A DNA stretch of 8,043 nt from Prevotellaceae bacterium (GTDB lineage: Bacteria; Bacteroidota; Bacteroidia; Bacteroidales; Bacteroidaceae). Positions within the stretch are counted from its first letter, which is position 1, and each line of letters begins with the position of its first letter. The stretch spans positions 1-8,043 of the forward strand of contig JAJPZF010000237.1 of the NCBI GenBank assembly GCA_021204545.1, given 5' to 3'. A program made the position numbers and the translations under genes. The notes beneath the pieces are model-generated. The model saw nothing but the letters and a program-made list of their open reading frames with translations, had not been told where the DNA came from and did no database searches. This document shows positions 1-7,921 of the stretch, piece after piece.

Positions 1-2217
1 GGGAAGGGCTGTTCGGCTGCCCTGCCCCAGCTCCCCAGTGCGGAAGTGGATGCTGCGGTACTCTCCCCCTACCCACGCCCCTGCGACGAGCCCGGGCGTG
101 ACGCCTACGAACCAAGCGTCGGAGTGGTTGTTCGTTGTGCCTGTCTTGCCGCCGAAGTCCGTGCCGGTCTGCAGTACAGGGTGGATGTACTGCCAGAGGG
201 CAGCCGTCGTGCCTCCCCTCTCTGTGAGACCTGCCTGGAGCATCTTCTGCATGAGGAAGGCGGAGCGGTAGGGGATGGCCTGCGTGTCCTGCTGGCGGGG
301 CTCGTAGACGACCTTGCCGTTGCGGTCCTCGATGCGAGTAATGAGGACGGGCATATTGTACTTGCCGTCGTCCACCACAGTGCAGTATCCGTTGACAAGC
401 TCGAGCAAGTTAACGTCGCTTGAGCCGAGACTGAGGGACGGCGTCTCTTTGAGAGGGCTCTCGATGCCCATTGCGTGTGCGGTGCGCGCCACGTTGGGTA
501 TGCCCACCTCAAGCCCCACCTTCACGGCGACGCTGTTGATGCTCTGCGCGAAGGCGCTCTTAAGGGGAATGTCCGCCCCCGTGAAGAAGCCGTTGGCGTT
601 GTGAGGCGCCCACGTGGTAGGCTTGCCGTCTACGGTGTCAGGGTAAGCCACCCACTCGTCCCTGCGGCGGTCGCAGGGGGTTAGCCCTTGGTTCATCGCC
701 TCGGTGTAGACGAAGAGCTTGAACGTGGAGCCGGGCTGACGCATGGCGGTGACCTTGTCGTACTCCCAGAAGCGCCAGTCCACGTCACCGACCCAAGCCT
801 TCACGTGACGGGTGTCGGGCTCTATGGCGACGAAGCCGCAATGCATGAAGCTGACCATATAACGTATGGAGTCGAGGACGCTCATCTCGCGCTCCTGCTG
901 CCCGTCGTAGGTGAAGACTGTGACGGTGTGGGGCAGGTTGAGGTAATAGTCAACCGAGTCGCTCTGCTCGCCGTACTTGCTGACGAGATACTTGTACTCC
1001 CCCGTGCGCTTGGCGATGTCCTCGACGAAGCCCTGTATCTCATGGTGCGAGGCGTCCTGCCAAGGGTTCATCCCCCGCCAGTGGTTGTCGAAGTTGCGCT
1101 GCACCACCTGCATCTGCTTCCTTGCCGCTTCCTCGGCGTAACGCTGCATACGGGTGTCGAGGGTGGTGTATATCCTGAACCCGCCTGTGTAGAGGTCGAG
1201 CTTGTCGTCAGCGTCGTAGCCGTCGATGTACCCCTTCTCGCAGAGCATGTCGACGTACTCCTCAAGAGCCTTGCGGAAGTAAGGCACGGTGCCGAGGTTG
1301 CTCTGCCTGTCGACGTGCTCCACCACAACGATGGGCAGGGCTTTGAGGCTGTCGAGCTGCGCCTCGGAGGCTTGGTAGCCGTTGATGACCATCTGCCCGT
1401 TCTTGAAGATATTGTCCAAGACGACGTTCCTGCGCTCCTTGCTCCTCTCGGGGTTGCGCTTGGGGTTGTAGGTGCTTGTCGCCTTGAGCAGCCCCACGAG
1501 TGTTGCAGCCTGCTCGTAGGTGAGCTGGTGGGGCGTGGTGTCGAAGTAGGTCTGGCAGGCGGTCTTGATGCCGTATGCGTTGCTGCCGAAGTCCACGGTG
1601 TTGAGGTACATAGTGAGGATGTCCTCCTTGTCGTAGACCATCTCGAGCTTGATGGCCACTATCCACTCCTTCGCCTTGAGTATGAGTATCCTCACGCCCG
1701 GTATCTTGCCCAGCAGCCCCGTGGAGTACTTGCCGTCGGCTCTTCTGACCTTGAAGAGGTTCTTGGCGAGCTGCTGTGTGATGGTGCTTGCCCCTCGTGC
1801 GTGACCAGTGGCAATGTCCTTCGTTGCTGAGAAGAGACCCGTGAAGTCCACGCCGTGATGCTTGTAGAAGCGCACGTCCTCGGTGCTGACGAGTGTGCGC
1901 ATAAGCACGGGGCTTATCTCCTCGTAGGAGACAGGCGTTCGGTTCTCGTTGTAGTAAGTGCCTATCTGCACGCTGTCGGCACTATATATAATGGAAGCCT
2001 CCGTGACGGGTGGCAGCTTGATGTCCGCAAAGCCGGGCGAGCGGCCGAAGAGCCAGAGGAAGTTCACGTCCACCGCCACGAGCAGCAGTATGAACAGTAC
2101 CACAAGGGTCGCCGCCCACGTTATAAGCTTCTTCCACCACGCCCCACGGTAGAGCGAGAGGAAGCCCTTGCCAAGGCGCAACGAGAGGCGCTTGGCCTTA
2201 GAGAGTATGTCTTTCAT
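1..2217 (-). CDS. mrcA: Class A penicillin-binding protein (PBP1A-like), 3' end cut by window edge
   Basis: Bifunctional peptidoglycan synthase: a membrane-anchored glycosyltransferase that polymerises lipid II, joined to a transpeptidase that cross-links stem peptides in the periplasm. The frame is open for 739 codons from the ATG to the left edge with no stop, so the C-terminus is missing; only a short tail beyond the KTG box should be lacking. Visible parts: basic cytoplasmic N-terminus (residues 1-30), one transmembrane helix (about 31-49), GT51 motifs EDVRFYKHHG with E113, RGASTITQQLAKNLF (141-155) and the second Glu E192 in KLEMVYDKEDI, then the transpeptidase SxxK box STFK (S497 nucleophile, K500), SIN (559-561) and KTGT (691-694). 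All catalytic motifs are intact. The start overlaps the miaA stop as ATGA, so translation is probably coupled to miaA. The symbol mrcA follows common usage for this family; ponA is an equally used name. Very sure of the class, less of the exact paralog. Confidence 0.93.
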   Translation of the reverse strand, partial: MKDILSKAKRLSLRLGKGFLSLYRGAWWKKLITWAATLVVLFILLLVAVDVNFLWLFGRSPGFADIKLPPVTEASIIYSADSVQIGTYYNENRTPVSYEEISPVLMRTLVSTEDVRFYKHHGVDFTGLFSATKDIATGHARGASTITQQLAKNLFKVRRADGKYSTGLLGKIPGVRILILKAKEWIVAIKLEMVYDKEDILTMYLNTVDFGSNAYGIKTACQTYFDTTPHQLTYEQAATLVGLLKATSTYNPKRNPERSKERRNVVLDNIFKNGQMVINGYQASEAQLDSLKALPIVVVEHVDRQSNLGTVPYFRKALEEYVDMLCEKGYIDGYDADDKLDLYTGGFRIYTTLDTRMQRYAEEAARKQMQVVQRNFDNHWRGMNPWQDASHHEIQGFVEDIAKRTGEYKYLVSKYGEQSDSVDYYLNLPHTVTVFTYDGQQEREMSVLDSIRYMVSFMHCGFVAIEPDTRHVKAWVGDVDWRFWEYDKVTAMRQPGSTFKLFVYTEAMNQGLTPCDRRRDEWVAYPDTVDGKPTTWAPHNANGFFTGADIPLKSAFAQSINSVAVKVGLEVGIPNVARTAHAMGIESPLKETPSLSLGSSDVNLLELVNGYCTVVDDGKYNMPVLITRIEDRNGKVVYEPRQQDTQAIPYRSAFLMQKMLQAGLTERGGTTAALWQYIHPVLQTGTDFGGKTGTTNNHSDAWFVGVTPGLVAGAWVGGEYRSIHFRTGELGQGSRTALP

Positions 2218-3107
2218 AGCTTGTTGATTAGTCGCATTATCGCCTCTGTCTCCGAGGGGTGAAACCATTGCGTGTCCTTGTCCTTAAGGAACCAGGTGAG
2301 CTGCTTCTTGGCGTAGACGCGGGTGTTCTTCTTTATGCGCTCCACCGCCATGGGCAGCTCCCACTCACCGTCAAGCACACGGAGCAGCTCCTTGTAGCCC
2401 ACGGTGTTGAGGGCATTGGCGCTGCGGTGGCTCACGAGCTGCCTCACCTCCTCAAGGAAGCCCCGCTCCATCATAGCGTCCACACGCCTGTTAATGCGCC
2501 CGAACAGCTCCTCACGTGGGCGGTTAAGCCCTATCTTGAGGATGGAGAAGGGGCGCTGCTTGTGTTCCCTGACACGGAAGGAGGTGTACGTCCTGCCCGT
2601 CATCACGCATATCTCGAGGGCGTGCACTATGCGGCGGGTGTTCTGCCTGTCCACGATGGCTGCGTACTCCGGGTCACGCCTCTCGAGGTCTTCAGCCAAG
2701 CTGCTTAGCCCCTCGTCGGCGAGCCTCCCCTTGATGAGCTGACGTGTGCGGCTGTCCACCGTCGGGATGTCGTCTATGCCTTGGCACACCGCATCGATGT
2801 AGAGCATGCTTCCGCCTGAGAGTATCACCTTGTCGTGCAGCTTGAAGAGTTCGCTAAGCAGGGCTATCGCCTCCTCCTCGTAGCGTGCCGCGCTGTAGTA
2901 GTCGCCTATTGAGAGCGTGCCCACGAAGTAATGCCTCACGCCCTGCATCTCCTCCTCCGTCGGGGCGGCAGTGCCTATGCGCAGCTCCCTGAAGAGCTGT
3001 CGGCTGTCGCAGTTGAGAATGGGGCAGCCCAGTGCCTTGGCAATGCTTACGCTCAGCTCCGTCTTGCCCACGGCAGTGGGACCAAGCAGCACTATCAGCG
3101 TGGGCAT
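2214..3107 (-). CDS. miaA: tRNA dimethylallyltransferase MiaA
   Basis: Transfers the dimethylallyl group from DMAPP to N6 of A37 in tRNAs that read UNN codons, making i6A; a cytosolic enzyme. The 297 residues match the usual bacterial length. Motifs in order: P-loop GPTAVGKT (9-16), DSRQLF with catalytic-type D34, the IGTAAPT segment (44-50), GGSMLYI (98-104), QNTRRIVHALE (155-165), GYKE (237-240) and the C-terminal NTRVYAKKQLTWF (261-273), the family's tRNA-binding signature. The start ATG lies 27 bases after the lpxA stop and places the P-loop at the normal distance from the N-terminus. Its TGA stop overlaps the ATG of the penicillin-binding protein gene by 4 bases. Many Bacteroidetes carry two miaA paralogs (known from the group, not visible here), so this may be one of a pair. 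Confidence 0.96.
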   Translation of the reverse strand: MPTLIVLLGPTAVGKTELSVSIAKALGCPILNCDSRQLFRELRIGTAAPTEEEMQGVRHYFVGTLSIGDYYSAARYEEEAIALLSELFKLHDKVILSGGSMLYIDAVCQGIDDIPTVDSRTRQLIKGRLADEGLSSLAEDLERRDPEYAAIVDRQNTRRIVHALEICVMTGRTYTSFRVREHKQRPFSILKIGLNRPREELFGRINRRVDAMMERGFLEEVRQLVSHRSANALNTVGYKELLRVLDGEWELPMAVERIKKNTRVYAKKQLTWFLKDKDTQWFHPSETEAIMRLINKL

Positions 3108-3134
3108 AAGAGAATGGATGGGTGAGGACGAGCC

Positions 3135-3902
3135 TCAGCGTGTGAAACCGCGGTTCTGCGTCTCCTCGATGAACTGCAAGATGTATGTGACCTCTGGGGT
3201 CAGCCCTATCTCCTCCTTCACCCGCTCGAGGTTATCGGAGAGTTTGCCGCCGCTGAGGATAATCTGATAAGCTCGGTGTATCTGCTCGATGGTCTCGTTG
3301 GGGAAGTTGCGACGGCGCAGCCCGACGTAGTTAAGTCCGCAGTAGGAGGCAGGCTCACGGGCGGCGATGGTGTAGGGCAGTATGCTCTGGCTGGTGCGAG
3401 TGCCTCCCCCGACCATGGCGTATGAGCCTATGCGGCAGAACTGGTGGAGCAGCACGTTTGCGCTTATTATGGCGTTGTCGTCGATGATGGTCTCGCCAGC
3501 CAGCTTAGTGCCGTTGCCCACCACGCAGCCGTTGCCCATGGTGGCATCGTGAGCCACATGCACCGTCTCCATCAGAAGGTTGCCGCTGCCCACAATGGTT
3601 CTGCCCTTGGCTGCCGTACCGCGGTTGATGGTCACGTTCTCGCGTATCTTGTTGTTGTCGCCTATTATGGCGAGGGTCTCCTCGCCCTTGAACTTAAGGT
3701 CCTGCGGGATTGCGCCGATGACCGAGCCGGGGAAGAAGATGTTCCCCTCCCCTATCCTTGCGCCATAAAGCACGGTGACGCTGTTCATGAGGGTGTTGTT
3801 CGCACCGATGACCACGTTTCGGTCGATGAAGCAGAACGGGCCTATCTCGCAGTTCTCGCCAATCACTGCCTCAGGGTGGATGTAAGCTAATGGACTAATC
3901 AT
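3135..3902 (-). CDS. lpxA: UDP-N-acetylglucosamine acyltransferase LpxA
   Basis: First step of lipid A synthesis: transfers a 3-hydroxyacyl chain from ACP to the 3-OH of UDP-GlcNAc in the cytosol; works as a left-handed beta-helix trimer. The 255 residues fit the family (about 255-265). Residues 1-185 are hexapeptide repeats; the catalytic His is H118 in VHVAHDA (E. coli H125 equivalent), with H153 in LLHQFC matching E. coli H160. The helical C-terminus includes GLRRRNF (194-200) and ends in RGFTR. The position matching the E. coli acyl-chain ruler G173 is G166 in MVGGG, which leaves the pocket open for a long chain, in line with the long hydroxy acids known from Bacteroidetes lipid A (inference). 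It begins 18 bases after the lpxC-fabZ stop, with an AAAGG about 12 bases before the ATG; miaA follows after 27 bases. Confidence 0.97.
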   Translation of the reverse strand: MISPLAYIHPEAVIGENCEIGPFCFIDRNVVIGANNTLMNSVTVLYGARIGEGNIFFPGSVIGAIPQDLKFKGEETLAIIGDNNKIRENVTINRGTAAKGRTIVGSGNLLMETVHVAHDATMGNGCVVGNGTKLAGETIIDDNAIISANVLLHQFCRIGSYAMVGGGTRTSQSILPYTIAAREPASYCGLNYVGLRRRNFPNETIEQIHRAYQIILSGGKLSDNLERVKEEIGLTPEVTYILQFIEETQNRGFTR

Positions 3903-3920
3903 GGGTTTCTGCCTTTCGCG

Positions 3921-5309
3921 TTATTTTCTCTTAGTTATCTGCGCCGTGAATGTAGCCTCCATCACGCAGTTCTCTCCCACGAAGGCATAGCCCTGCATAG
4001 TGGCTATGCCGTGGCGTATGGGCGTGATGAGAGAGACACGGAAGAGGAGAGTGTCGCCAGGCACCACCTTCTGTCGGAACTTCACGTCGTCTATCTTGAG
4101 GAAGTAGGTGCTCCAGCCCTCAGGGTCGTCTATGGTGCTAAGCACGAGCAAGCCGCCAGCCTGAGCCAACGCCTCAACCTGAAGCACGCCCGGCATCACT
4201 GGCTCAGCAGGGAAATGCCCCACGAAGAAAGGCTCGTCGGTGGTCACGTTCTTCAGCCCCACAATGTAGTTGTCCTTTATCTCCAGTATCTTGTCCACCA
4301 GCTGCATAGGATAGCGGTGGGGAAGAAGCTCGCGTATGCGGTTGTTGTCTATCAGGGCAGGCCTGTTGGGGTCGTAGATGGGAGCCTGCACCTCGTGCTT
4401 CCTTGTCTCCTTCCTCATCATGCGGGCGAACTTGTTATTGATGGTATGCCCGGGGCGGGTGGCTATGATGCGCCCTTTCAGAGGCTTGCCGATGAGAGCC
4501 ATGTCGCCTATGATGTCGAGCAGCTTGTGGCGGGCAGGCTCGTTCTTCCACACAAGTGGTTTGTGCTGAAGGTAACCAAGCTCGTCGGCGTTATGGCGCT
4601 CCGTGCCTGTAAGCTCACAGAGCTTGTCGAGGTTCTGCTGGTCTATCTTGCGCTCATAGATGACGATGGCGTTGTCCAGGTCGCCGCCTTTGATGAGTCC
4701 TGCCGTGAGCAGCGGCTCTATCTCGCGCACGAAGACGAACGTGCGGGCGGGGGCTATCTCCTTCTCGAAGTAAGCCATGTCGTCGAGCGTGGCGAACTGG
4801 CTGCTGATGAAGTTAGAGTCGAAGTCTATCATCACCGTGATGGAGAACTTCTCGTCGGGCAGAAGGGTGATGCAGCTGCCTGTCTCCTCGTCCTTGAACT
4901 CCATCTTGTGGTTGATGACGTAGAAGTTCTTGGAGCGGCTCTGCCTCTGTATGCCCACCCGCCGTATGTTGCGGACGTAGATCTCTGCGCTACCGTCAAG
5001 GATGGGGAACTCAGGACCGTTCACCTCGATATGCACGTTGTCCACGCCAAGGGCATAGAGAGCCGCCATCGCATGCTCTATTGTGCCGACGCGCACGCCG
5101 TGCTTGCCAAGAACCGTGCCGCGGGTAGTCTCTACAACGTTCTCCGCGGTTGCCTCGATGACGGGCTGCCCGGGGAGGTCTGTGCGCTGTATCTTGTAGC
5201 CGTAGTCCTCGGGGGCGGGCTTGAAAGTGACACTCAGCTGCAGGCCTGTGTGCAAGCCCTTGCCGCTGAGGGTGAAGCTGCTTGAAAGTGTGTATTGCTT
5301 GTTGGTCAT
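3921..5309 (-). CDS. lpxC-fabZ: Bifunctional LpxC-FabZ: UDP-3-O-acyl-GlcNAc deacetylase fused to 3-hydroxyacyl-ACP dehydratase
   Basis: One 462-residue protein carries two enzymes. LpxC (about 1-305) is the zinc deacetylase that commits UDP-3-O-acyl-GlcNAc to lipid A; it shows E78-H79 in TIEHAMAAL, and H261 and D265 in [10 protein letters not shown] as zinc ligands (E. coli H79, H238, D242), plus the general catalytic H288 in [11 protein letters not shown]. FabZ (about 315-462) dehydrates 3-hydroxyacyl-ACP for fatty acid elongation; it shows LLPHRYP (329-334) and the hot-dog active site [11 protein letters not shown] with H365 and E379, 14 residues apart as in E. coli FabZ. This fusion is a known Bacteroidetes trait and links the two competing uses of hydroxyacyl-ACP. 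Start choice: the same frame stays open upstream to 5567, but that part lies inside lpxD and reads as low-complexity Arg-rich sequence; the ATG at 5309 gives the normal LpxC N-terminus ([18 protein letters not shown]) and overlaps the lpxD stop as ATGA. Confidence 0.97.
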   Translation of the reverse strand: MTNKQYTLSSSFTLSGKGLHTGLQLSVTFKPAPEDYGYKIQRTDLPGQPVIEATAENVVETTRGTVLGKHGVRVGTIEHAMAALYALGVDNVHIEVNGPEFPILDGSAEIYVRNIRRVGIQRQSRSKNFYVINHKMEFKDEETGSCITLLPDEKFSITVMIDFDSNFISSQFATLDDMAYFEKEIAPARTFVFVREIEPLLTAGLIKGGDLDNAIVIYERKIDQQNLDKLCELTGTERHNADELGYLQHKPLVWKNEPARHKLLDIIGDMALIGKPLKGRIIATRPGHTINNKFARMMRKETRKHEVQAPIYDPNRPALIDNNRIRELLPHRYPMQLVDKILEIKDNYIVGLKNVTTDEPFFVGHFPAEPVMPGVLQVEALAQAGGLLVLSTIDDPEGWSTYFLKIDDVKFRQKVVPGDTLLFRVSLITPIRHGIATMQGYAFVGENCVMEATFTAQITKRK

Positions 5310-6358
5310 TCGGGGTTTTTTGAAGCAATCTTTTTTAGTTCTTCCACTTCTTTCTGTAGCCGGCTTACCATGGCGCTGAGCTCGGGCAGTTGCTTGAACA
5401 CGACGCTGGCTCGCCAGAAACGTTTCCCGTCTATTGCGGGAGAGCCTTGTATGGCTGTCCCCTCCTTCTTCACAGAGTTGGGTATGCCCGCCTGCGCGCC
5501 TGCCATAGTGCGGTTTGCTATGGTCGCGTGTCCGCCTATGCCTACCTGCCCGCCGAACATGCACCACTGACCTATCTTCGTGCTGCCCGCCACGCCCGTC
5601 TGCGCGCTCATCACGGTGTTCTCGCCTATGTCGTCGTTATGGGCTATCTGCACGAGGTTGTCTATCTTCACGCCCTTGCGCACGTATGTGCTGCCCATCG
5701 TGGAGCGGTCCACACAGGTGTTCGCCCCTATCTCCACATTGTCCTCGATGGTGACGATGCCCACTTGCGGGAACTTCTCGTAGCCTTCAGGCGTCGGGAC
5801 AAAGCCGAAGCCGTCAGCCCCTATCACCGCGCCCGAGTGCAGGATGCAGTTGTTGCCTATCTTGCAGCCGTGATAGACGCTGACGTTGGGATAGAGCGTG
5901 CAGTTCTCCCCCACAGACGCTCCGTCGTAGACCACAGCGTGCGGGTAGACGGACGTTCCCCTGCCTATCTTCACATTCTCGCCTATGTAGGCGAAGGGGC
6001 CCACGTAACAATCCTCCCCAATCTCTGCCGACGCGGCGACGAAAGACAGTGTGTCTATTCCCTTTTTCTTAGGCGACATTTGGTCGTAGATAGTGAGAAG
6101 CTTGGCTATCGTGTCGTAAGCGTTGTCCACGCGGATAAGCGTGGCGGCTGTCACGCCCTCGATGTTGAAGCTGCGGTTCACTATGACTATGCTGCTCTTC
6201 GTCTCGTGTATGTAGTGAAGGTACTTCTCGTTCCCGAGGAATGATATGCAGCCGGGGCGGCCTTCCTCTATCTTTGCGAAGTCGTGTATGGTCACCTTGG
6301 GGTCTCCCTCAACGGTGCCTCCCACGAAGCCCGCTATTGTCTCTGCGCTAAAGTCCAT
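5306..6358 (-). CDS. lpxD: UDP-3-O-(3-hydroxyacyl)glucosamine N-acyltransferase LpxD
   Basis: Third step of lipid A synthesis: adds the N-linked 3-hydroxyacyl chain to UDP-3-O-acyl-glucosamine, in the cytosol, as a trimer. The 350 residues are normal for the family. An N-terminal uridine-binding domain (about 1-100, with [10 protein letters not shown] at 37-46) precedes a long run of hexapeptide repeats (about 105-295), including GADGFGF (180-186) and the catalytic H240 in VQIAHND; H277 in GGHATI matches the second conserved His. The C-terminus (about 320-346) is a short amphipathic helix or coiled coil. The start gives the usual N-terminus ([12 protein letters not shown]) and lies inside the end of pyrF, an 11-base overlap. 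The TGA stop overlaps the lpxC-fabZ ATG by 4 bases, so production of the two is probably coupled. Strong call. Confidence 0.97.
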   Translation of the reverse strand: MDFSAETIAGFVGGTVEGDPKVTIHDFAKIEEGRPGCISFLGNEKYLHYIHETKSSIVIVNRSFNIEGVTAATLIRVDNAYDTIAKLLTIYDQMSPKKKGIDTLSFVAASAEIGEDCYVGPFAYIGENVKIGRGTSVYPHAVVYDGASVGENCTLYPNVSVYHGCKIGNNCILHSGAVIGADGFGFVPTPEGYEKFPQVGIVTIEDNVEIGANTCVDRSTMGSTYVRKGVKIDNLVQIAHNDDIGENTVMSAQTGVAGSTKIGQWCMFGGQVGIGGHATIANRTMAGAQAGIPNSVKKEGTAIQGSPAIDGKRFWRASVVFKQLPELSAMVSRLQKEVEELKKIASKNPE

Positions 6359-7154
6359 ATCTCGTCAGTTGTTCGTTCATTTGCCGTTGCACTTCCCTTG
6401 CCTTCTCACTGGGATTGTCAGCATAGATGATGGCACGGCTGCTGTTCACTATCAAGCCGCACTGGCTGTTCATCCCGTAGCGGCACACCTCTTCAAGCGA
6501 GCCTCCCTGCGCGCCTATCCCCGGGACAAGCAGGAAGTGGCGTGGCACTATCTTGCGTATCCCCTCGAAGGCTTGCCCCTGCGTCGCTCCCACCACGTAC
6601 ATCATCCTCTCCTCGCCCCCCCACTCTTGGCTGCGGCGAAGCACTTTCTCGAAGAGGCGCTCCCCTTGTGCGTCCTCCGTCAACTGGAAGTCCTCGCTCC
6701 CCTTGTTGCTGGTCAGGGCAAGCACTATCACCCACTTGCCCTCGTAGCCGAGGAAGGGCGTGACGCTGTCCTCGCCCATATAGGGGCTCACGGTGACCGC
6801 ATCTACGTCCGCCTCGTCGAAGAAGCTGCGGGCGTAAAGCTTGCTCGTGTTGCCGATGTCCCCGCGCTTTGCGTCAGCGATGATGAACTGGTCGGGATAG
6901 TTCTGCCTGATGTAGCGCACCGTCCTTAGGAACGCCTCCCAGCCCTTCGTGCCGAGGCTCTCGTAGAAGGCAAGGTTGGGCTTATACGCCACACAGAAGG
7001 GAGCAGTAGCGTCCACTATCGCCTTGTTGAAGGTAAACACGGGGTTGCTCTCCTTAAGCAGATGCTTAGGCAGCTTACGCGCGTCCGTGTCCAGCCCCAC
7101 GCAGAGGAACGACCTCTTCCTTATTATGTTCTCGAATATCTCTTGCCGTGTCAT
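6348..7154 (-). CDS. pyrF: Orotidine 5'-phosphate decarboxylase, type 2
   Basis: Decarboxylates OMP to UMP, the last step of de novo pyrimidine synthesis; a cytosolic TIM-barrel homodimer. The 268 residues and motif set fit the longer type 2 PyrF rather than the roughly 230-residue E. coli type. Active-site residues are K58 (AYKPN) and the [12 protein letters not shown] box with D94, K96 and D99; phosphate contacts are likely in PGIGAQGG (211-218) and at R240 (NSSR). All catalytic residues are present. The ATG forms an ATGA overlap with the stop of the restriction endonuclease gene, and the 3' end overlaps lpxD by 11 bases. From memory, pyrF in many Bacteroidales follows prfA; here the upstream neighbour is a restriction gene instead. 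A GC-rich inverted repeat lies 16-30 bases upstream of the start codon and could influence initiation. Confidence 0.96.
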   Translation of the reverse strand: MTRQEIFENIIRKRSFLCVGLDTDARKLPKHLLKESNPVFTFNKAIVDATAPFCVAYKPNLAFYESLGTKGWEAFLRTVRYIRQNYPDQFIIADAKRGDIGNTSKLYARSFFDEADVDAVTVSPYMGEDSVTPFLGYEGKWVIVLALTSNKGSEDFQLTEDAQGERLFEKVLRRSQEWGGEERMMYVVGATQGQAFEGIRKIVPRHFLLVPGIGAQGGSLEEVCRYGMNSQCGLIVNSSRAIIYADNPSEKAREVQRQMNEQLTRYGL

Positions 7155-7921
7155 TGCTCTCTGTCTATAGCTCGCTGCGCGAGCGATTCAGTTGCCTTTT
7201 GGCGAGCCTCCGGCTCACTGGCCGATGTTAGTCGGTCTATCTCTTCCTTTATCTCTTCTACAACCTCCGGGTTGGCTATCCGCTTAGCTCCATTCACCTT
7301 CGTGGAGAACACGAAGAAGACTTTCCCGCCATATTTCTGCGTGAACTTGGCGTTGTTGCTCTTGTCCTGTTCCATCCAAAGGTGCTGGTTGATGGCCGTA
7401 ATGGTGGACACAGGCTTTATTTGCAGCCCGATGCGTAGGCTTCCGACTTGGATGTAGAAGTCAACGCTGTATTGCCTGTCCCACTTGTCGGGAGCCGCCT
7501 CTATATGCCTGCCTATGCTATTCTCTAACTGACCGTAGATGGTTTCTATTTCAGTTCTGTACCCCTCATACGTTCTGTTGACCACGAGATTGTACACATA
7601 GTCTATGCACTCCTCTTCACTGATACAGCTTAGCTCATTGCTCACGTTCTCTGACAGCCTTAAATAAAGCTCCTCGCCGAGGGTGCGGAGATATTCTCTC
7701 GTTATCTGTATGCCGCCTTTCTTCTTTTGCGCGGCTTGGCTGAAATAGAAGTCGACCCACTCCTCGTAGGTGGCTGGGGAGCATTCACGTATCAACTCAG
7801 ATGTTGCCCCACCGCTGCTCGCCTTGTTCAAGCCCCACCTGTTCATGCCATAGTTCAACAGGGTCTCTCTCTTGAACTTTTCATTATGCCCGTCTATGCC
7901 GCTATTCCAGTCGTTGCCCAT
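7151..7921 (-). CDS. Type II restriction endonuclease, MjaI family (probable)
   Basis: A 256-residue protein with a PD-(D/E)xK-type core: E124 in [12 protein letters not shown]154 in YSVDFYI and Q167-I-K169 in GLQIKPVS, spaced as expected for the metal-binding sites, with a QxK form of the last motif. The N-terminal part ([37 protein letters not shown]) and the segment [13 protein letters not shown] resemble, from memory, proteins annotated as MjaI-family restriction endonucleases; the founding member recognises CTAG. Family is fairly likely; specificity is unproven. The start at 7921 is chosen because the next Met (26) falls inside the conserved N-terminal block. The C-terminal tail (about 233-256) is Ala/Glu/Arg-rich and partly encoded by inverted repeats. 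Sampled lines are about 47% GC against about 63% in a sampled pyrF line, a sign of transfer. It overlaps the upstream gene by 20 bases and pyrF by 4 bases (ATGA). Confidence 0.7.
   Translation of the reverse strand: MGNDWNSGIDGHNEKFKRETLLNYGMNRWGLNKASSGGATSELIRECSPATYEEWVDFYFSQAAQKKKGGIQITREYLRTLGEELYLRLSENVSNELSCISEEECIDYVYNLVVNRTYEGYRTEIETIYGQLENSIGRHIEAAPDKWDRQYSVDFYIQVGSLRIGLQIKPVSTITAINQHLWMEQDKSNNAKFTQKYGGKVFFVFSTKVNGAKRIANPEVVEEIKEEIDRLTSASEPEARQKATESLAQRAIDREQ
7170..7184 (-). other. GC-rich inverted repeat just upstream of the pyrF start
   Basis: A perfect 6-base stem with a 3-base loop, GCTCGC-GCA-GCGAGC in the mRNA sense, within the last codons of the restriction endonuclease gene and ending 15 bases before the pyrF ATG at 7154. 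No T-run follows, so it is not a typical intrinsic terminator. It could fold in the mRNA and make pyrF initiation depend on ribosomes arriving from the upstream gene. It could equally be chance within the GC-rich Ala/Arg codons. Confidence 0.35.
7204..7216 (-). other. Second short inverted repeat in the restriction gene tail
   Basis: A perfect 5-base stem with a 3-base loop, GAGCC-GGA-GGCTC in the mRNA sense, 19 bases upstream (5' in the mRNA) of the other inverted repeat. It encodes part of the variable C-terminal tail (EPEAR). No terminator-like T-run is present. A function is not shown; it is listed because two such hairpins cluster at the junction between the AT-richer accessory region and the GC-rich core operon. 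Confidence 0.25.

Noticed and set aside
688..1830. A 380-codon open frame on the plus strand.
   Set aside because: It lies fully antisense to the penicillin-binding protein, whose catalytic motifs are intact. The product is Val/Leu/His-rich with no recognisable fold, as expected when the other strand avoids TTA, CTA and TCA codons.
1981..1991. ACTATATATA run as a TATA-like promoter element.
   Set aside because: It lies inside the penicillin-binding protein frame, encoding Ile-Ile-Tyr-Ser near residue 77, and has no partner element or downstream gene start.
4011..5285. A 424-codon open frame on the plus strand.
   Set aside because: Antisense mirror of lpxC-fabZ, in the same frame relation as the other plus-strand shadows and with the same odd His/Val/Leu/Glu-rich composition.
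5310..5567. An 86-residue N-terminal extension of LpxC in the same frame.
   Set aside because: It overlaps the lpxD coding region, reads as Arg-rich low-complexity sequence, and the ATG at 5309 gives the normal LpxC N-terminus.
5390..6244. A 284-codon open frame on the plus strand.
   Set aside because: Antisense to lpxD. Its repetitive Ala/His/Tyr-rich look is a by-product of the hexapeptide-repeat codons on the real strand.
5306..6358. Repeated GCCTAT units considered as a DNA repeat array or regulatory iteron set.
   Set aside because: They are in frame with Ile-Gly of the hexapeptide repeats at irregular spacing, so protein structure explains them.
7170..7216. Rho-independent terminator at the end of the restriction gene.
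   Set aside because: The two hairpins have short stems, no T-run follows, and both lie inside the coding frame just before pyrF, which must be transcribed.
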